Assembly (NCBI GenBank): GCA_934193095.1
Contig: CAKPUX010000063.1
Location: 1-10,512 of the forward strand
Origin: an uncultured Dialister sp.
Lineage (GTDB): Bacteria; Bacillota; Negativicutes; Veillonellales; Dialisteraceae
Reading direction: 5' to 3'
Length of the DNA stretch: 10,512 nt
Made by a program: the position numbers and the translations under genes. Below the pieces are notes generated by a model. That model had not been told where the DNA came from. It did not search any database and saw only the letters and a program-made list of their open reading frames with translations. Positions 1 to 6,128 of the stretch are shown here, piece after piece (position 1 is the first letter of the stretch; each line of letters starts with the position of its first letter).

Positions 1-148
1 GCATCGCCATTATTTTATACTCCGCGGCGCTTCCATATTTTTATGCGCCGCACCACCATTTCGCATTTCTCATTTCTAATTTCTCATTCGAGCAAAGCTT
101 TCATCCGCAATCCATGGGCACCCCGCCCCACGGGCTAACCCTGAATTC
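1..148 (-). repeat. Composite intergenic repeat, copy 1 (cut by window start)
   Basis: Seen in sequence: read on the minus strand this is a scaffold found again at 4926-5159 and 7659-7860. It has a GGGTTAGCCC-type block, an AAGCTTTGCTCG block, heptads of the CATTTCT type (57-90), and a hairpin with GCGGCGC (24-30) and GCGCCGC (45-51) arms. The start of the conserved core, GGCGATGC, reaches the window edge. The element begins just after the stop codon of the ZIP gene. No gene is visible in it, and no clear T-tract terminator for the ZIP gene is seen. Confidence 0.8.
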
Positions 149-150
149 TT

Positions 151-930
151 CTATCCCAACGCGACATCGAGTGCCATCATCAGCATGAAGCCAATGGCAA
201 AGGAAATGACCCCTATATCCGAATGCTCGCCCGCTGACATTTCCGGGATCAGCTCCTCCACCACGACATACAGCATCGCACCCGCCGCGAAAGAAAGGAG
301 ATACGGCATCATCGGCACCAGCATCGCTGTCAGAAGAATGGTGGCTATACCGCCGATCGGCTCCACGATGCCAGAGAGCACACCGCCCGCAAAAGATTTC
401 CAGCGCCCCATCCCTGCGGACTTGAGCGGCATGGAAATGATCGCACCTTCTGGAAAATTCTGAATCGCGATCCCCAGCGAGAGCGCCATGGCTGATGCTG
501 CCGTGATGCTCCCATGTCCGGATAAGAATCCCGCATACACCACGCCGACAGCCATCCCTTCCGGAATATTGTGCAGCGTCACCGCGAGCACCAGCATCGT
601 CGTGCGTGCCAAATGGCTTCGCGGCCCTTCCGCCTCGCTGGCATTCATATGCAGATGCGGGATCACATGGTCAAGCAGCAGTAGAAACGCCATCCCGACC
701 CCAAAGCCGATGACCGGCGGCAAAAACGCCCAGCGCCCCATCGCTTCGCACTCATCCAGCGCAGGGATCAAAAGGCTCCAGATCGAAGCCGCCACCATGA
801 CCCCGGAGGCAAATCCCGTGAGACCTCTCTCTACGCCGCGGTTCATCTCACCCTGCATGAAAAAGACACACGCTGCGCCAAGCGACGTTCCCAGAAATGG
901 GATCAATAATCCCCAAAATGTATCTATCAT
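151..930 (-). CDS. ZIP family divalent metal transporter (GufA-like subfamily)
   Basis: This is a 259-residue polytopic inner-membrane protein expected to carry Zn2+ or another divalent metal into the cytoplasm. Seen: about eight hydrophobic segments and the two ZIP signature helices. HNIPEG (His120, Asn121, Glu124) is in the fourth and QNFPEG (Gln157, Asn158, Glu161) in the fifth. GIVEP (Glu190) follows, and VVVEELIPE (near 222-230) is close to the C-terminus. The cytoplasmic loop near 88-108 has several His residues (DHVIPHLH). Known: these motifs form the binuclear metal site in bacterial ZIPs such as the Bordetella protein, and QN in place of HE in the fifth helix is typical of the GufA type. 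The ATG at 930 is chosen for the AAGGAGG site 4 bases upstream. The gene is monocistronic, with its own consensus promoter and a Fur-like palindrome, so metal-responsive control is likely. The metal cannot be read from sequence. Confidence 0.93.
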   Translation of the reverse strand: MIDTFWGLLIPFLGTSLGAACVFFMQGEMNRGVERGLTGFASGVMVAASIWSLLIPALDECEAMGRWAFLPPVIGFGVGMAFLLLLDHVIPHLHMNASEAEGPRSHLARTTMLVLAVTLHNIPEGMAVGVVYAGFLSGHGSITAASAMALSLGIAIQNFPEGAIISMPLKSAGMGRWKSFAGGVLSGIVEPIGGIATILLTAMLVPMMPYLLSFAAGAMLYVVVEELIPEMSAGEHSDIGVISFAIGFMLMMALDVALG

Positions 931-942
931 AGGTCCTCCTTA

Positions 943-959
943 TTGAAAACTATTTTCAA
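943..959 (-). promoter_or_regulatory. Putative Fur/Zur-family operator over the ZIP start point
   Basis: Seen: 17 bp with 7-bp perfect arms, TTGAAAA and TTTTCAA, separated by CTA. Read as a 7-1-7 site (TGAAAAC-T-ATTTTCA) it departs from dyad symmetry at one position. Known: Fur-family boxes often follow a TGAAAAT-N-ATTTTCA or TGATAAT-N-ATTATCA pattern. The site begins about 5 bases after the -10 box, so it should cover +1 and block transcription when bound. Which Fur paralogue (Fur, Zur, PerR) binds is inference; a MntR/DtxR-type regulator is less likely from the arm sequence. Confidence 0.6.
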
Positions 960-963
960 CATC

Positions 964-992
964 TTTATAGCGCGTCCAGAGAGCTTTGTCAA
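964..992 (-). promoter_or_regulatory. Sigma-70-type promoter of the ZIP gene
   Basis: On the minus strand there is a perfect TTGACA (complement of 987-992), a 17-base spacer and TATAAA (complement of 964-969). The start point would fall near 957, giving a leader of about 27 bases with an AAGGAGG ribosome site. Confidence 0.85.
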
Positions 993-1050
993 GGGATGAG
1001 GGATTAGGAGTGCCTAGTATTGCATTTTCTAAGTCGACTTCCGAATCAGT

Positions 1051-1231
1051 GAGAAGTGAGGAGTGAAGGGTGAGTAGCTAGGGATTAGGGATTGGGGATT
1101 GGGGATTAGGAGCCTCGACTGACTGGTGACTAGTAGCTAGTGGCTGGTGACTTGAATACCACCTTCGGGCATCGCCCCATATATGATTTGCGGCGAAGCC
1201 GCTACTACACCCCGAACCCTGAACCTTGAAA
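1051..1231 (-). repeat. Composite heptad repeat, copy 2 (hairpin type B)
   Basis: Seen: fourteen to fifteen in-phase 7-mers run from 1051 to about 1151. They change type along the run (GAGAAGT, TAGGGAT, TGGGGAT, GACTGGT, GACTAGT) without losing the period of 7. Then come the conserved core (1152-1180, complement of GGGGCGATGCCCGAAGGTGG...), the perfect hairpin GCGGC-GAA-GCCGC (1190-1202) and three CCTGAAC-type heptads (1211-1231). On the minus strand the block order matches the copies at 4116-4261 and 5089-5158. No gene is evident between 931 and 1463. Confidence 0.85.
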
Positions 1232-1311
1232 ACATGGATGAGTGTCCAGGGAGCAGGAGTAAATGATGATGAGACCAGAAACCCCAAAGGCCCGTATCTC
1301 GAACCATTTTA

Positions 1312-1438
1312 TGTGAATAATTGAATAACTCCATTCACTTATCCACATAAAAAATAGCCCGATGTTATCAGGCTTTGTTCACATGTGTGCAACTTTCTTT
1401 TCACAGCTATTCACAAGTTGTTCACATTTTGTGAATAG
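1312..1438. other. Cluster of DnaA-box-like sites (candidate origin or DnaA-binding region)
   Basis: Seen: two perfect matches to TTATNCACA, TTATTCACA on the minus strand at 1312-1320 and TTATCCACA on the plus strand at 1339-1347. Four further 9-mers have one mismatch: TTGTTCACA at 1375-1383 and 1418-1426, CTATTCACA at 1407-1415, and CTATTCACA on minus at 1430-1438. The last plus/minus pair is part of a perfect 12-bp inverted repeat (1405-1416 and 1429-1440). The stretch is AT-rich, especially 1311-1353. Known: such clusters mark oriC or DnaA-titration regions, and parAB usually lies near oriC. Inference: an origin or DnaA-binding locus. No dnaA or dnaN is in the window. The minus-strand genes to its right would run against a fork leaving from here, which argues for caution. 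Confidence 0.6.
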
Positions 1439-1463
1439 CTAAAACGTATCTGTTATCCAGTCA

Positions 1464-2756
1464 CTAGTCACTAAACTTCCCCATCTCCCGATTGATCTCC
1501 CCCGCGATCATCTGCTTGGCATTCCAATCGCCGTGGAGGCCGTCCATGGCCAGCTCAGCCGGCATGACAGGAAAATCAGCAAAGGGCGCTGCCGTGTCTA
1601 TGTGCGGTTCGCTGCGGATGAACGCATTCACTGTATCCACCGCTTCGCGCCAGTTCTCGCTGGTCGCCTCGCCATAGTACTTCTCGATGTTTTCCGGATT
1701 GATGGGAAGGATCGTCATGAGGATCGGCGTGATGCCATGGGCGCGGCATTTCTCCTGTATGCGCTTCAGGTGGCCGATGACTTTCTCCGGATCAGTTCCC
1801 ATACGCAGATCGTTGATACCGCCCATGACAAGCAATTGTTTCACGTGAAACGGCAGCACGTCACGCTCGAAGCGTTTCTCCATCATCTCCGTCGTATCGC
1901 CGCTCTTTCCCAGATTCACGGCAGGAAAGTCCAGATACGATACATAGCTGTAGGCAAGGTCAGACGGACTATGATAGAGGTGTCCCCCGCCCTGTGTGAT
2001 GCTGTCTCCGAAGATACCGATATCGAAATGCACCGCCGCCTGATTTCGTATCTTTTCCGGCAGGCTCCAGACACCGACCGGCTGTCCATCGCTGCCTATC
2101 CCGCGGACGCGCCAGTAGTACGTCCCGATCCGGGGCTGCTCATCATAGACGTTGGAAAGGGTCGTCACCTCGCTCCAGACGCGGTACTTGGACGGGCGAG
2201 CATCATCGATATTTTCCGGATATTCTTTCGTCACTTCGACTTCGTAGGAGGAGGCTCCTGGATTTCCTGTATACGAATAGACGGGATAGAGAAGGGAAGA
2301 GCCATTCCCCCGTCCTGCGCTTTTCGGATAGGGGGCATTTCTGGAAATCACGCGCATCGTACTCCTGACTTCCATCGGAGAAGAAAAGGGGGCAAGGCCC
2401 TCCCAGTCGGCACCGATCGGACGCACGCGCCAGTAGAGCGGCGTACCGTCCATGACAGGAGGGACGCGGACAAGGATGCGGTTCATGTAAATGCGCCGGT
2501 TGTGATAGACCGTCTCCTCGAGCGGCGTATTCCGATCCAGATGCTCCGGCAGGCCTTTGAAGATCTCCACTTCATAGCGGACAGACTCTGCATTTTCCGG
2601 CCAGGAAAGAAGCAGAAGCGGGTCTTCAGCCTTCTGTGCGCTGACATTTTCATAAGAGACGGCATTTTCCATCAGCATGGAGCCAAGGTCTGTCTCGGCC
2701 ATGGCTGCCGTGGGGAGCGCTGCCAAAAGCAGCGCGGAGAGTAGGATATGTTTCAT
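1464..2756 (-). CDS. Secreted SGNH/GDSL-family hydrolase with N-terminal beta-sandwich repeats
   Basis: 430 residues. Seen: a signal peptide (1-20, MKHILLSALL...AMA before Glu21) is followed by two fibronectin-III-like repeats. These lie near 45-130 (SWPENAESVRYEVEIF ... LYWRVRPIG) and 155-238 (SSYEVEV ... YYWRVRGIG). The SGNH domain runs from about 243 to the end: block I GDSIT (Ser252), block II near Gly283-Gly286, block III GGIND (Asn315), and block V DGLH (Asp405, His408). This completes the Ser-Asp-His triad with the oxyanion Gly and Asn. Known: such enzymes are esterases or deacetylases acting on sugars or lipids; the substrate is not predictable here. It acts outside the cytoplasmic membrane. 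The start fits the signal peptide, but the ribosome site is weak (AAGAAA-like). The last sense codon pair and the stop (AGT GAC TAG) are heptad-repeat sequence. A parS site lies inside the gene. Confidence 0.9.
   Translation of the reverse strand: MKHILLSALLLAALPTAAMAETDLGSMLMENAVSYENVSAQKAEDPLLLLSWPENAESVRYEVEIFKGLPEHLDRNTPLEETVYHNRRIYMNRILVRVPPVMDGTPLYWRVRPIGADWEGLAPFSSPMEVRSTMRVISRNAPYPKSAGRGNGSSLLYPVYSYTGNPGASSYEVEVTKEYPENIDDARPSKYRVWSEVTTLSNVYDEQPRIGTYYWRVRGIGSDGQPVGVWSLPEKIRNQAAVHFDIGIFGDSITQGGGHLYHSPSDLAYSYVSYLDFPAVNLGKSGDTTEMMEKRFERDVLPFHVKQLLVMGGINDLRMGTDPEKVIGHLKRIQEKCRAHGITPILMTILPINPENIEKYYGEATSENWREAVDTVNAFIRSEPHIDTAAPFADFPVMPAELAMDGLHGDWNAKQMIAGEINREMGKFSD
1837..1852. other. parS centromere-like site inside the SGNH gene
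   Basis: Seen: TGTTTCACGTGAAACG matches the 16-bp ParB-binding consensus TGTTNCACGTGAAACA at 15 positions, including the whole GTTTCACGTGAAAC palindrome. Known: ParB (Spo0J) nucleates on this sequence and spreads, and parS sites cluster near the origin and often lie inside genes. Here the codons encode PFHVKQ of the hydrolase. The parA-parB pair lies about 3.4 kb away. No second site was found by eye in the window. Confidence 0.88.
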
Positions 2757-2773
2757 GGTTATTTTCTTATTTT

Positions 2774-2935
2774 AAGGGTTATCCCCTGGGGCGTGCTGCC
2801 CTTTGATTTCGCACAAAAGAGGTTCAGCGGGTTCTATGGGTTCAAGAGGTTCAAAAGGGGTTGTGCGGCGCATAATAATCAGGAATGCCGCAGAGTATAA
2901 ATGGGGCGATGCCCGAAAGTCTACCGGATAGTGGA
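2774..2935 (+). repeat. Composite repeat, copy 3 (degenerate hairpin A, 9-bp tandem block)
   Basis: Seen: a GGGTTATCCCCTGGGGCG block is followed by about four 9-bp units of the GGTTCAnnG type (about 2817-2855). Then come a decayed hairpin (GCGGC at 2865-2869, GCCGC at 2887-2891) and the core GGGGCGATGCCCGAA. The scaffold matches 6968-7135, which also carries 9-bp units in place of heptads. It begins about 18 bases upstream of the SGNH start codon, so the promoter of that gene must lie in or beyond it. I see no convincing -35/-10 pair there, only a TAAAAT on minus at 2769-2774. Confidence 0.75.
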
Positions 2936-3051
2936 TTTCCCATCTTTGTTTATCCATGAGCGCAGATGGCATGCTTACCGCTACAGGAAAAGCAGCCTCT
3001 GCCCCTTCGTGGCACTTTTTTCGAAGGAGGGCGATCAGAGAAGCCAAATTT
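2936..3051. other. Unassigned intergenic stretch with a strong hairpin
   Basis: No gene is recognised. The open frame that crosses it on the minus strand runs into repeat sequence and has no ribosome site. Seen: GCCCCTTCG at 3001-3009 can pair with CGAAGGAGGGC at 3022-3032 (one bulge) around a 12-base loop, and CTCT/AGAG arms outside can extend it. It may be a decayed member of another repeat family or a structured RNA end. Confidence 0.35.
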
Positions 3052-3121
3052 CTAACCCCTAACCCCTAATCCCTAGTCACCAGTCACCAGTCACTAGTCA
3101 CTAGTCACTAGTCACTAGTCA
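3052..3121 (+). repeat. Uninterrupted heptad array (10 units)
   Basis: Seen: ten 7-mers in perfect phase, CTAACCC twice, CTAATCC once, then CTAGTCA or CCAGTCA seven times. There is no core or hairpin beside it, so the heptad block can exist alone. It starts eight bases beyond the T-tract end of the M23 terminator. Confidence 0.9.
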
Positions 3122-3128
3122 CTCTATC

Positions 3129-3150
3129 AAAAAAGCAGGCTTGCGCCTGC
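3129..3150 (-). terminator. Rho-independent terminator of the M23 peptidase gene
   Basis: On the minus strand a perfect 6-bp stem, GCAGGC-GCAA-GCCTGC, is followed directly by six T residues (complement of 3129-3134). It lies 7 bases beyond the stop codon, so it should end the transcript coming from the parA side. Confidence 0.88.
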
Positions 3151-3156
3151 TCGTGA

Positions 3157-4083
3157 TCAATCATTTCCCGGGAGGAAGTATGTCGGATCGACCGCATCGC
3201 CATGGATGCGGACTTCGTAGTGGCAGTGCGGACCGGTGCTGTTTCCTGTACTCCCGACAAGAGCAAGGATGGTGCCCTGCTCGACCTGCTGGCCTTCCGT
3301 GACGAGAATCGCAGAATTATGTCCATAGCGGGTCGTGATGTCGCCTTCGTGCTTCACCTCGACGAGGTAGCCATAGCCGTCCACCCAGCCGGCGCGGGTG
3401 ACTGTGCCGGAGGCCGTCGCTGAGACGGGCGCGCCGTAGTCTGCGGCAATATCGAGGCCTTCGTGATAGGTCGAGCCGATGCCCCCCGGACTTGTGCGGA
3501 AGCCGTAACTGCTGGAAACCTGCCCTTTGACCGGCCAGATGTCCGGCGTCGTAGATGAGGCAGAGAGCAACGAGGTCTGCATGCCGTAGGTCTGGTTCAT
3601 CACCTGCTCACGCAGGACGATCATGGTCTTGATCTGTGCATCGAGACGCGCATCGAGCTGACGCATTGATTTCAAAAGACTGCCCGGCGTCGCATAGGAG
3701 GTACCTGTCATTTGTTCTTTCGAGGATACCGTTTTCGCCTTATCCGGTACGGTGGAGGCACCGCCGATGCCGCCTGTCATATTCTGCGCGGCACCATTGT
3801 TATTGGCCTTCACCATCTCCTGCAGCTGGTCGGATAGCTTTTCGATCGTCTCTGTCTTGTCCTCCAGCGACTTCATCTTTTCTTCCGCCATTTTGAGCTG
3901 GTTCTGATAAAGCTGGTTCTGCTGGGAGAGGCTCGCCATAGACACGGCAGAGTACACCGCTGTCCCGAGGCTGGCTATCAGGATGATGGCTGCCGCGATG
4001 CCTCCGATTTTCAGTTTTTTCCATTCGTCACCGGTGAAATGAAAGCTCACTTCGCCAGTGTCTGTATTTTCATTTCGTTTCAT
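3157..4083 (-). CDS. Membrane-anchored M23 (LytM/NlpD-type) metallopeptidase
   Basis: 308 residues. Seen: a short cytoplasmic N-terminus is followed by one membrane helix (about 26-48). A coiled-coil-prone region rich in Gln, Lys and Glu covers about 52-95, then a low-complexity linker and a second helical stretch (about 135-165). The C-terminal M23 domain covers about 183-305. All the zinc and catalytic motifs are present: HEGLD (His207, Asp211), YGHN (His255) and GPHCHYE (His286, His288). Known: M23 enzymes are zinc endopeptidases that cut peptidoglycan cross-bridges, and this architecture occurs in division or envelope-remodelling factors. With intact ligands it is probably an active hydrolase facing the wall. 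The start at 4083 has an AAGG site 9 bases upstream. It follows the parA-parB-DUF4446 genes in the same direction, separated by a repeat element, and has its own terminator. Confidence 0.93.
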   Translation of the reverse strand: MKRNENTDTGEVSFHFTGDEWKKLKIGGIAAAIILIASLGTAVYSAVSMASLSQQNQLYQNQLKMAEEKMKSLEDKTETIEKLSDQLQEMVKANNNGAAQNMTGGIGGASTVPDKAKTVSSKEQMTGTSYATPGSLLKSMRQLDARLDAQIKTMIVLREQVMNQTYGMQTSLLSASSTTPDIWPVKGQVSSSYGFRTSPGGIGSTYHEGLDIAADYGAPVSATASGTVTRAGWVDGYGYLVEVKHEGDITTRYGHNSAILVTEGQQVEQGTILALVGSTGNSTGPHCHYEVRIHGDAVDPTYFLPGND

Positions 4084-4115
4084 AGATGTGCCTTGTGTGA
4101 TGTAGACAATGGATG

Positions 4116-4261
4116 GGGTTTAAGGGTTCAGGGTGCAGGGTTCAGGATTGTGGTGCGCGGCTTCGCCGCGAATATATATGGGGCGATGCCCGAAGGTAGC
4201 ATTCAAGTCACTAGTCACCAATCACTCCTAATCCCTAATCCCTAGCCACTAATCCCTGACC
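4116..4261 (+). repeat. Composite heptad repeat, copy 4 (hairpin type B)
   Basis: Seen in order: five in-phase heptads of the AGGGTTC type (4116-4150); the hairpin CGCGGC-TTC-GCCGCG (4156-4170); the core ATATGGGGCGATGCCCGAAG and onward (to about 4205); and eight in-phase heptads (4206-4261) that begin as AGTCACY, become CCTAATC, and end as CCTAGCC, ACTAATC, CCTGACC. The array stops two bases before the DUF4446 stop codon. Confidence 0.88.
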
Positions 4262-4263
4262 CC

Positions 4264-4851
4264 TTATTTTCTATCAATCCGATGATGGTCTGCCTGGGTC
4301 TGGGAGAGTGTGTCCAAGGATTCTGCGGCGACTGCGGTCTGCGCCTGAGAAGCCATATCCGGCATCAGGGTATCCAAGGCCATATTGATGCTTTCCGCTT
4401 CTTCAGAAGAGAGGGCTTCCTTACACTGGCCATTCACGATCTGCTTCGCATAGATGCGGGAGGTGTCGTGACCCGCCAGCGAGGACAGAATGAATCCGTT
4501 GTTCTTTCCATCAAGTACGGTCAGCGAGAAGGAGAGCTTATCACCGGTGTCATCGAAGGCATCGTAGCGCACAAGCCCCACCTTCTGGAAGGAGGACAGC
4601 TGCATGGTCGCAAGAAGTTCCTGCTGATGCAGCATGCTTTCGGAAGAATTCACCATTTCCCGAAGCTCTCTCACCTCGGTCGAGAGGCGCAGCTCAAGTG
4701 AGCCGCCGTCTTCACCATTCATGAAATATTTGTACTTCTTGGCCAGACGGTTCAGCTTATTTCTCATGAGCAGCATATTCACGAGAAGGAAAATGAAAAG
4801 CACGATGATGATCGCGCCGATGACATAAAAAATCATATTTGCACTTTGCAT
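4264..4851 (-). CDS. DUF4446 family membrane protein
   Basis: 195 residues. Seen: an N-terminal membrane helix (about 7-28), a basic and then coiled-coil-prone segment (30-80), and the family core (about 85-160). The core holds QKVGLVRYDAFDDTGDKLSFSL, the NNGFILSSL stretch, SRIYAKQIVNG and an LSSEEAESINMA-type helix. A Gln- and Ala-rich tail (about 166-195) carries no recognised motif. Known: DUF4446 proteins are often encoded next to parB in Firmicutes, but their role is not established. A link to chromosome or envelope organisation would be inference from position alone. The start at 4851 is the only upstream Met. Its AGGAG site is 13 bases away, longer than usual, so translation may be weak. 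It lies 413 bases after parB, and that gap is filled by two repeat elements. Confidence 0.88.
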   Translation of the reverse strand: MQSANMIFYVIGAIIIVLFIFLLVNMLLMRNKLNRLAKKYKYFMNGEDGGSLELRLSTEVRELREMVNSSESMLHQQELLATMQLSSFQKVGLVRYDAFDDTGDKLSFSLTVLDGKNNGFILSSLAGHDTSRIYAKQIVNGQCKEALSSEEAESINMALDTLMPDMASQAQTAVAAESLDTLSQTQADHHRIDRK

Positions 4852-4874
4852 GGTTTGTATATATCTCCTGGGAT

Positions 4875-5159
4875 AGGGTTGTAGGTTAAAGGTTCAGGGG
4901 TTTAGGGTTCAGGGTTCAGGGTTCAGGGTTAGCCCCTTGGGCGGCTCCGTCCACTGATTACGAATGAAAGCTTTTCGCGAATGAGGAATTAGGAATTAGG
5001 AATTAGGAATTAGGAATGGTGGTGCGGCGCATAAAAAGCAGAAGCGCCGCGGAGTATAAATAGTGGCGATGCCCGAAGGTGGTATTTAAGTCACCAGTCA
5101 CTAGCTACCAGTCACTTGCGGCTCCTAATCCCTAGCCACTAATCCCTAGCTACTCATCA
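4875..5159 (+). repeat. Composite repeat, copy 5 (most complete example, hairpin type A)
   Basis: Seen in order: AGGGTTC-type heptads (4875-4931, one extra base near 4903); the block GGGTTAGCCCCTTGGGCGG (from 4926) with the AAGCTTTTCGCG block after it; AATGAGG and four perfect AATTAGG (4980-5014); the hairpin GCGGCGC (5024-5030) and GCGCCGC (5044-5050); the core GGCGATGCCCGAAGGTGG and onward; and ten in-phase heptads (5089-5158) changing from AGTCACC to CCTAATC to CCTAGCT, ACTCATC. This copy shows every module and is the best reference for the family. Confidence 0.9.
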
Positions 5160-5259
5160 TCCCTGCTTTCAAACTTGTAGTAGCGGCTTCGCCGCAAATA
5201 GATATGGGGCGATGCCCGAATGCAGTATTCAAGTCACCAGTCACCAGTCACCAGTCACT
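5160..5259 (+). repeat. Composite repeat, copy 6 (hairpin type B), next to the parB stop
   Basis: Seen: GTAGTA, then the hairpin GCGGC-TTC-GCCGC (5183-5195), the core ATATGGGGCGATGCCCGAAT and onward, and four heptads (three AGTCACC and AGTCACT, 5232-5259). It follows copy 5 head-to-tail and ends 5 bases before the parB stop codon. No separate terminator for parAB is visible. Confidence 0.88.
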
Positions 5260-5264
5260 ACATC

Positions 5265-6128
5265 CTACCTTTTCCCGTTTAAAAATTCCGTGATTCGCTC
5301 AAATTCTTCATCATTTTTGAAAGTGATGGAGATCGTGCCGCTATGGGCATTTTTCCCTCGGCCGAGTTTGATGGCGACGCGGCTGCCGACGGACATACCT
5401 AGTTTTTCTTCGATGGAGCGAAGGAAGGCGTGCGTCTGCGGATCGGCAATTTCTTTTTTCTTTTTCTTCTTTTCACGGGTCAGGTCTTCGACATGACGGG
5501 CCGAGAGACCTTCGTCTACGATCTGTTTCGCAAGCTGGACCTGCTCTTCGCCGGACGAAAGTCCGAGGAGCGGGCGCGCCTGACCGGTCGTGAGTTTGCC
5601 TTCGACCATGAGCTTTTTCACTTCATCGGGGAAATCCGCGAGACGGAGCATGTTGGCGATGTAGGGGCGGCTTTTGCCGACTCTGGCAGCCATCTGCTCC
5701 TGCGTCAGCCCGTAATCATTCATCAGCTGCTGATAGGCTTCGCATTCTTCGATCGGATTCAGGTCTTCGCGCTGCAGATTCTCGATCAGCGCCACCTCTG
5801 CCATGGATTTGTCATCATAGGCAGAAACGATCGCCGGCACGGTCTTGAGCCCTGCGAGGTCTGCCGCCCGCAGACGGCGCTCGCCGGTGACGAGCTCATA
5901 CTCAAAGTCGCCGTCCTTGTCACGGTAGCGCACCGTGATCGGCTGGATCAGTCCTTTTTCCTTGATGGAAGCCGCCAGATTTTCCAGCGACTCGAAATCA
6001 AACTGGCGGCGCGGCTGCCAGGGATTGGGATGGATCTTGGAAATATCCAGCTCAATGACCTTGCCCGTCTCATCCAGTGCATTTTCCAGAAGAGAGCCGA
6101 GCCCCCGTCCCAATTTTCGCTTAACCAC
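5265..6128 (-). CDS. parB: ParB/Spo0J chromosome-partitioning CTPase
   Basis: 287 residues, normal for chromosomal ParB. Seen: MVKRKLGRGLGSLL at the N-terminus (ParA-activating type); a ParB/Srx-like nucleotide domain (about 25-115) with GERRLRAA (82-89) and ENLQREDLNPIEE (116-128); the parS-reading helix-turn-helix near 139-162 (LTQEQMAARVGKSRPYIANML); a lysine-rich linker (about 219-226); and a C-terminal dimer domain (about 232-287). Known: ParB loads on parS as a CTP-dependent clamp, recruits SMC and stimulates ParA. It starts at a GTG that overlaps the end of parA by 8 bases, with GGGAGGT 8 bases upstream. The pair is therefore translationally coupled. A matching parS site lies at 1837-1852. 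Confidence 0.97.
   Translation of the reverse strand: MVKRKLGRGLGSLLENALDETGKVIELDISKIHPNPWQPRRQFDFESLENLAASIKEKGLIQPITVRYRDKDGDFEYELVTGERRLRAADLAGLKTVPAIVSAYDDKSMAEVALIENLQREDLNPIEECEAYQQLMNDYGLTQEQMAARVGKSRPYIANMLRLADFPDEVKKLMVEGKLTTGQARPLLGLSSGEEQVQLAKQIVDEGLSARHVEDLTREKKKKKKEIADPQTHAFLRSIEEKLGMSVGSRVAIKLGRGKNAHSGTISITFKNDEEFERITEFLNGKR

Noticed and set aside
1533..2744. 403-codon open frame antisense to the SGNH gene
   Set aside because: It is a shadow of a clear signal-peptide SGNH gene. It has no ribosome site and no recognisable domain, and its composition follows the opposite codon positions.
2772..3047. 91-codon minus-strand frame with an EPLEPIEPAEP stretch
   Set aside because: The Pro-Glu pattern is only the 9-bp tandem repeat read in frame. 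No start signal or homology is recognised.
3052..3121. Heptad arrays as a possible CRISPR array
   Set aside because: The repeats are 7 bases, directly adjacent and without spacers, and no cas gene is present.
1137..5240. Recurrent short open frames containing MPEGGIQVTSHQ-like peptides in several repeat copies
   Set aside because: They arise because each repeat copy encodes the same bases across the core and first heptads. They start and end at different places and frames, and the heptads shift frame every unit. Annotating them as a protein family would be an artefact.
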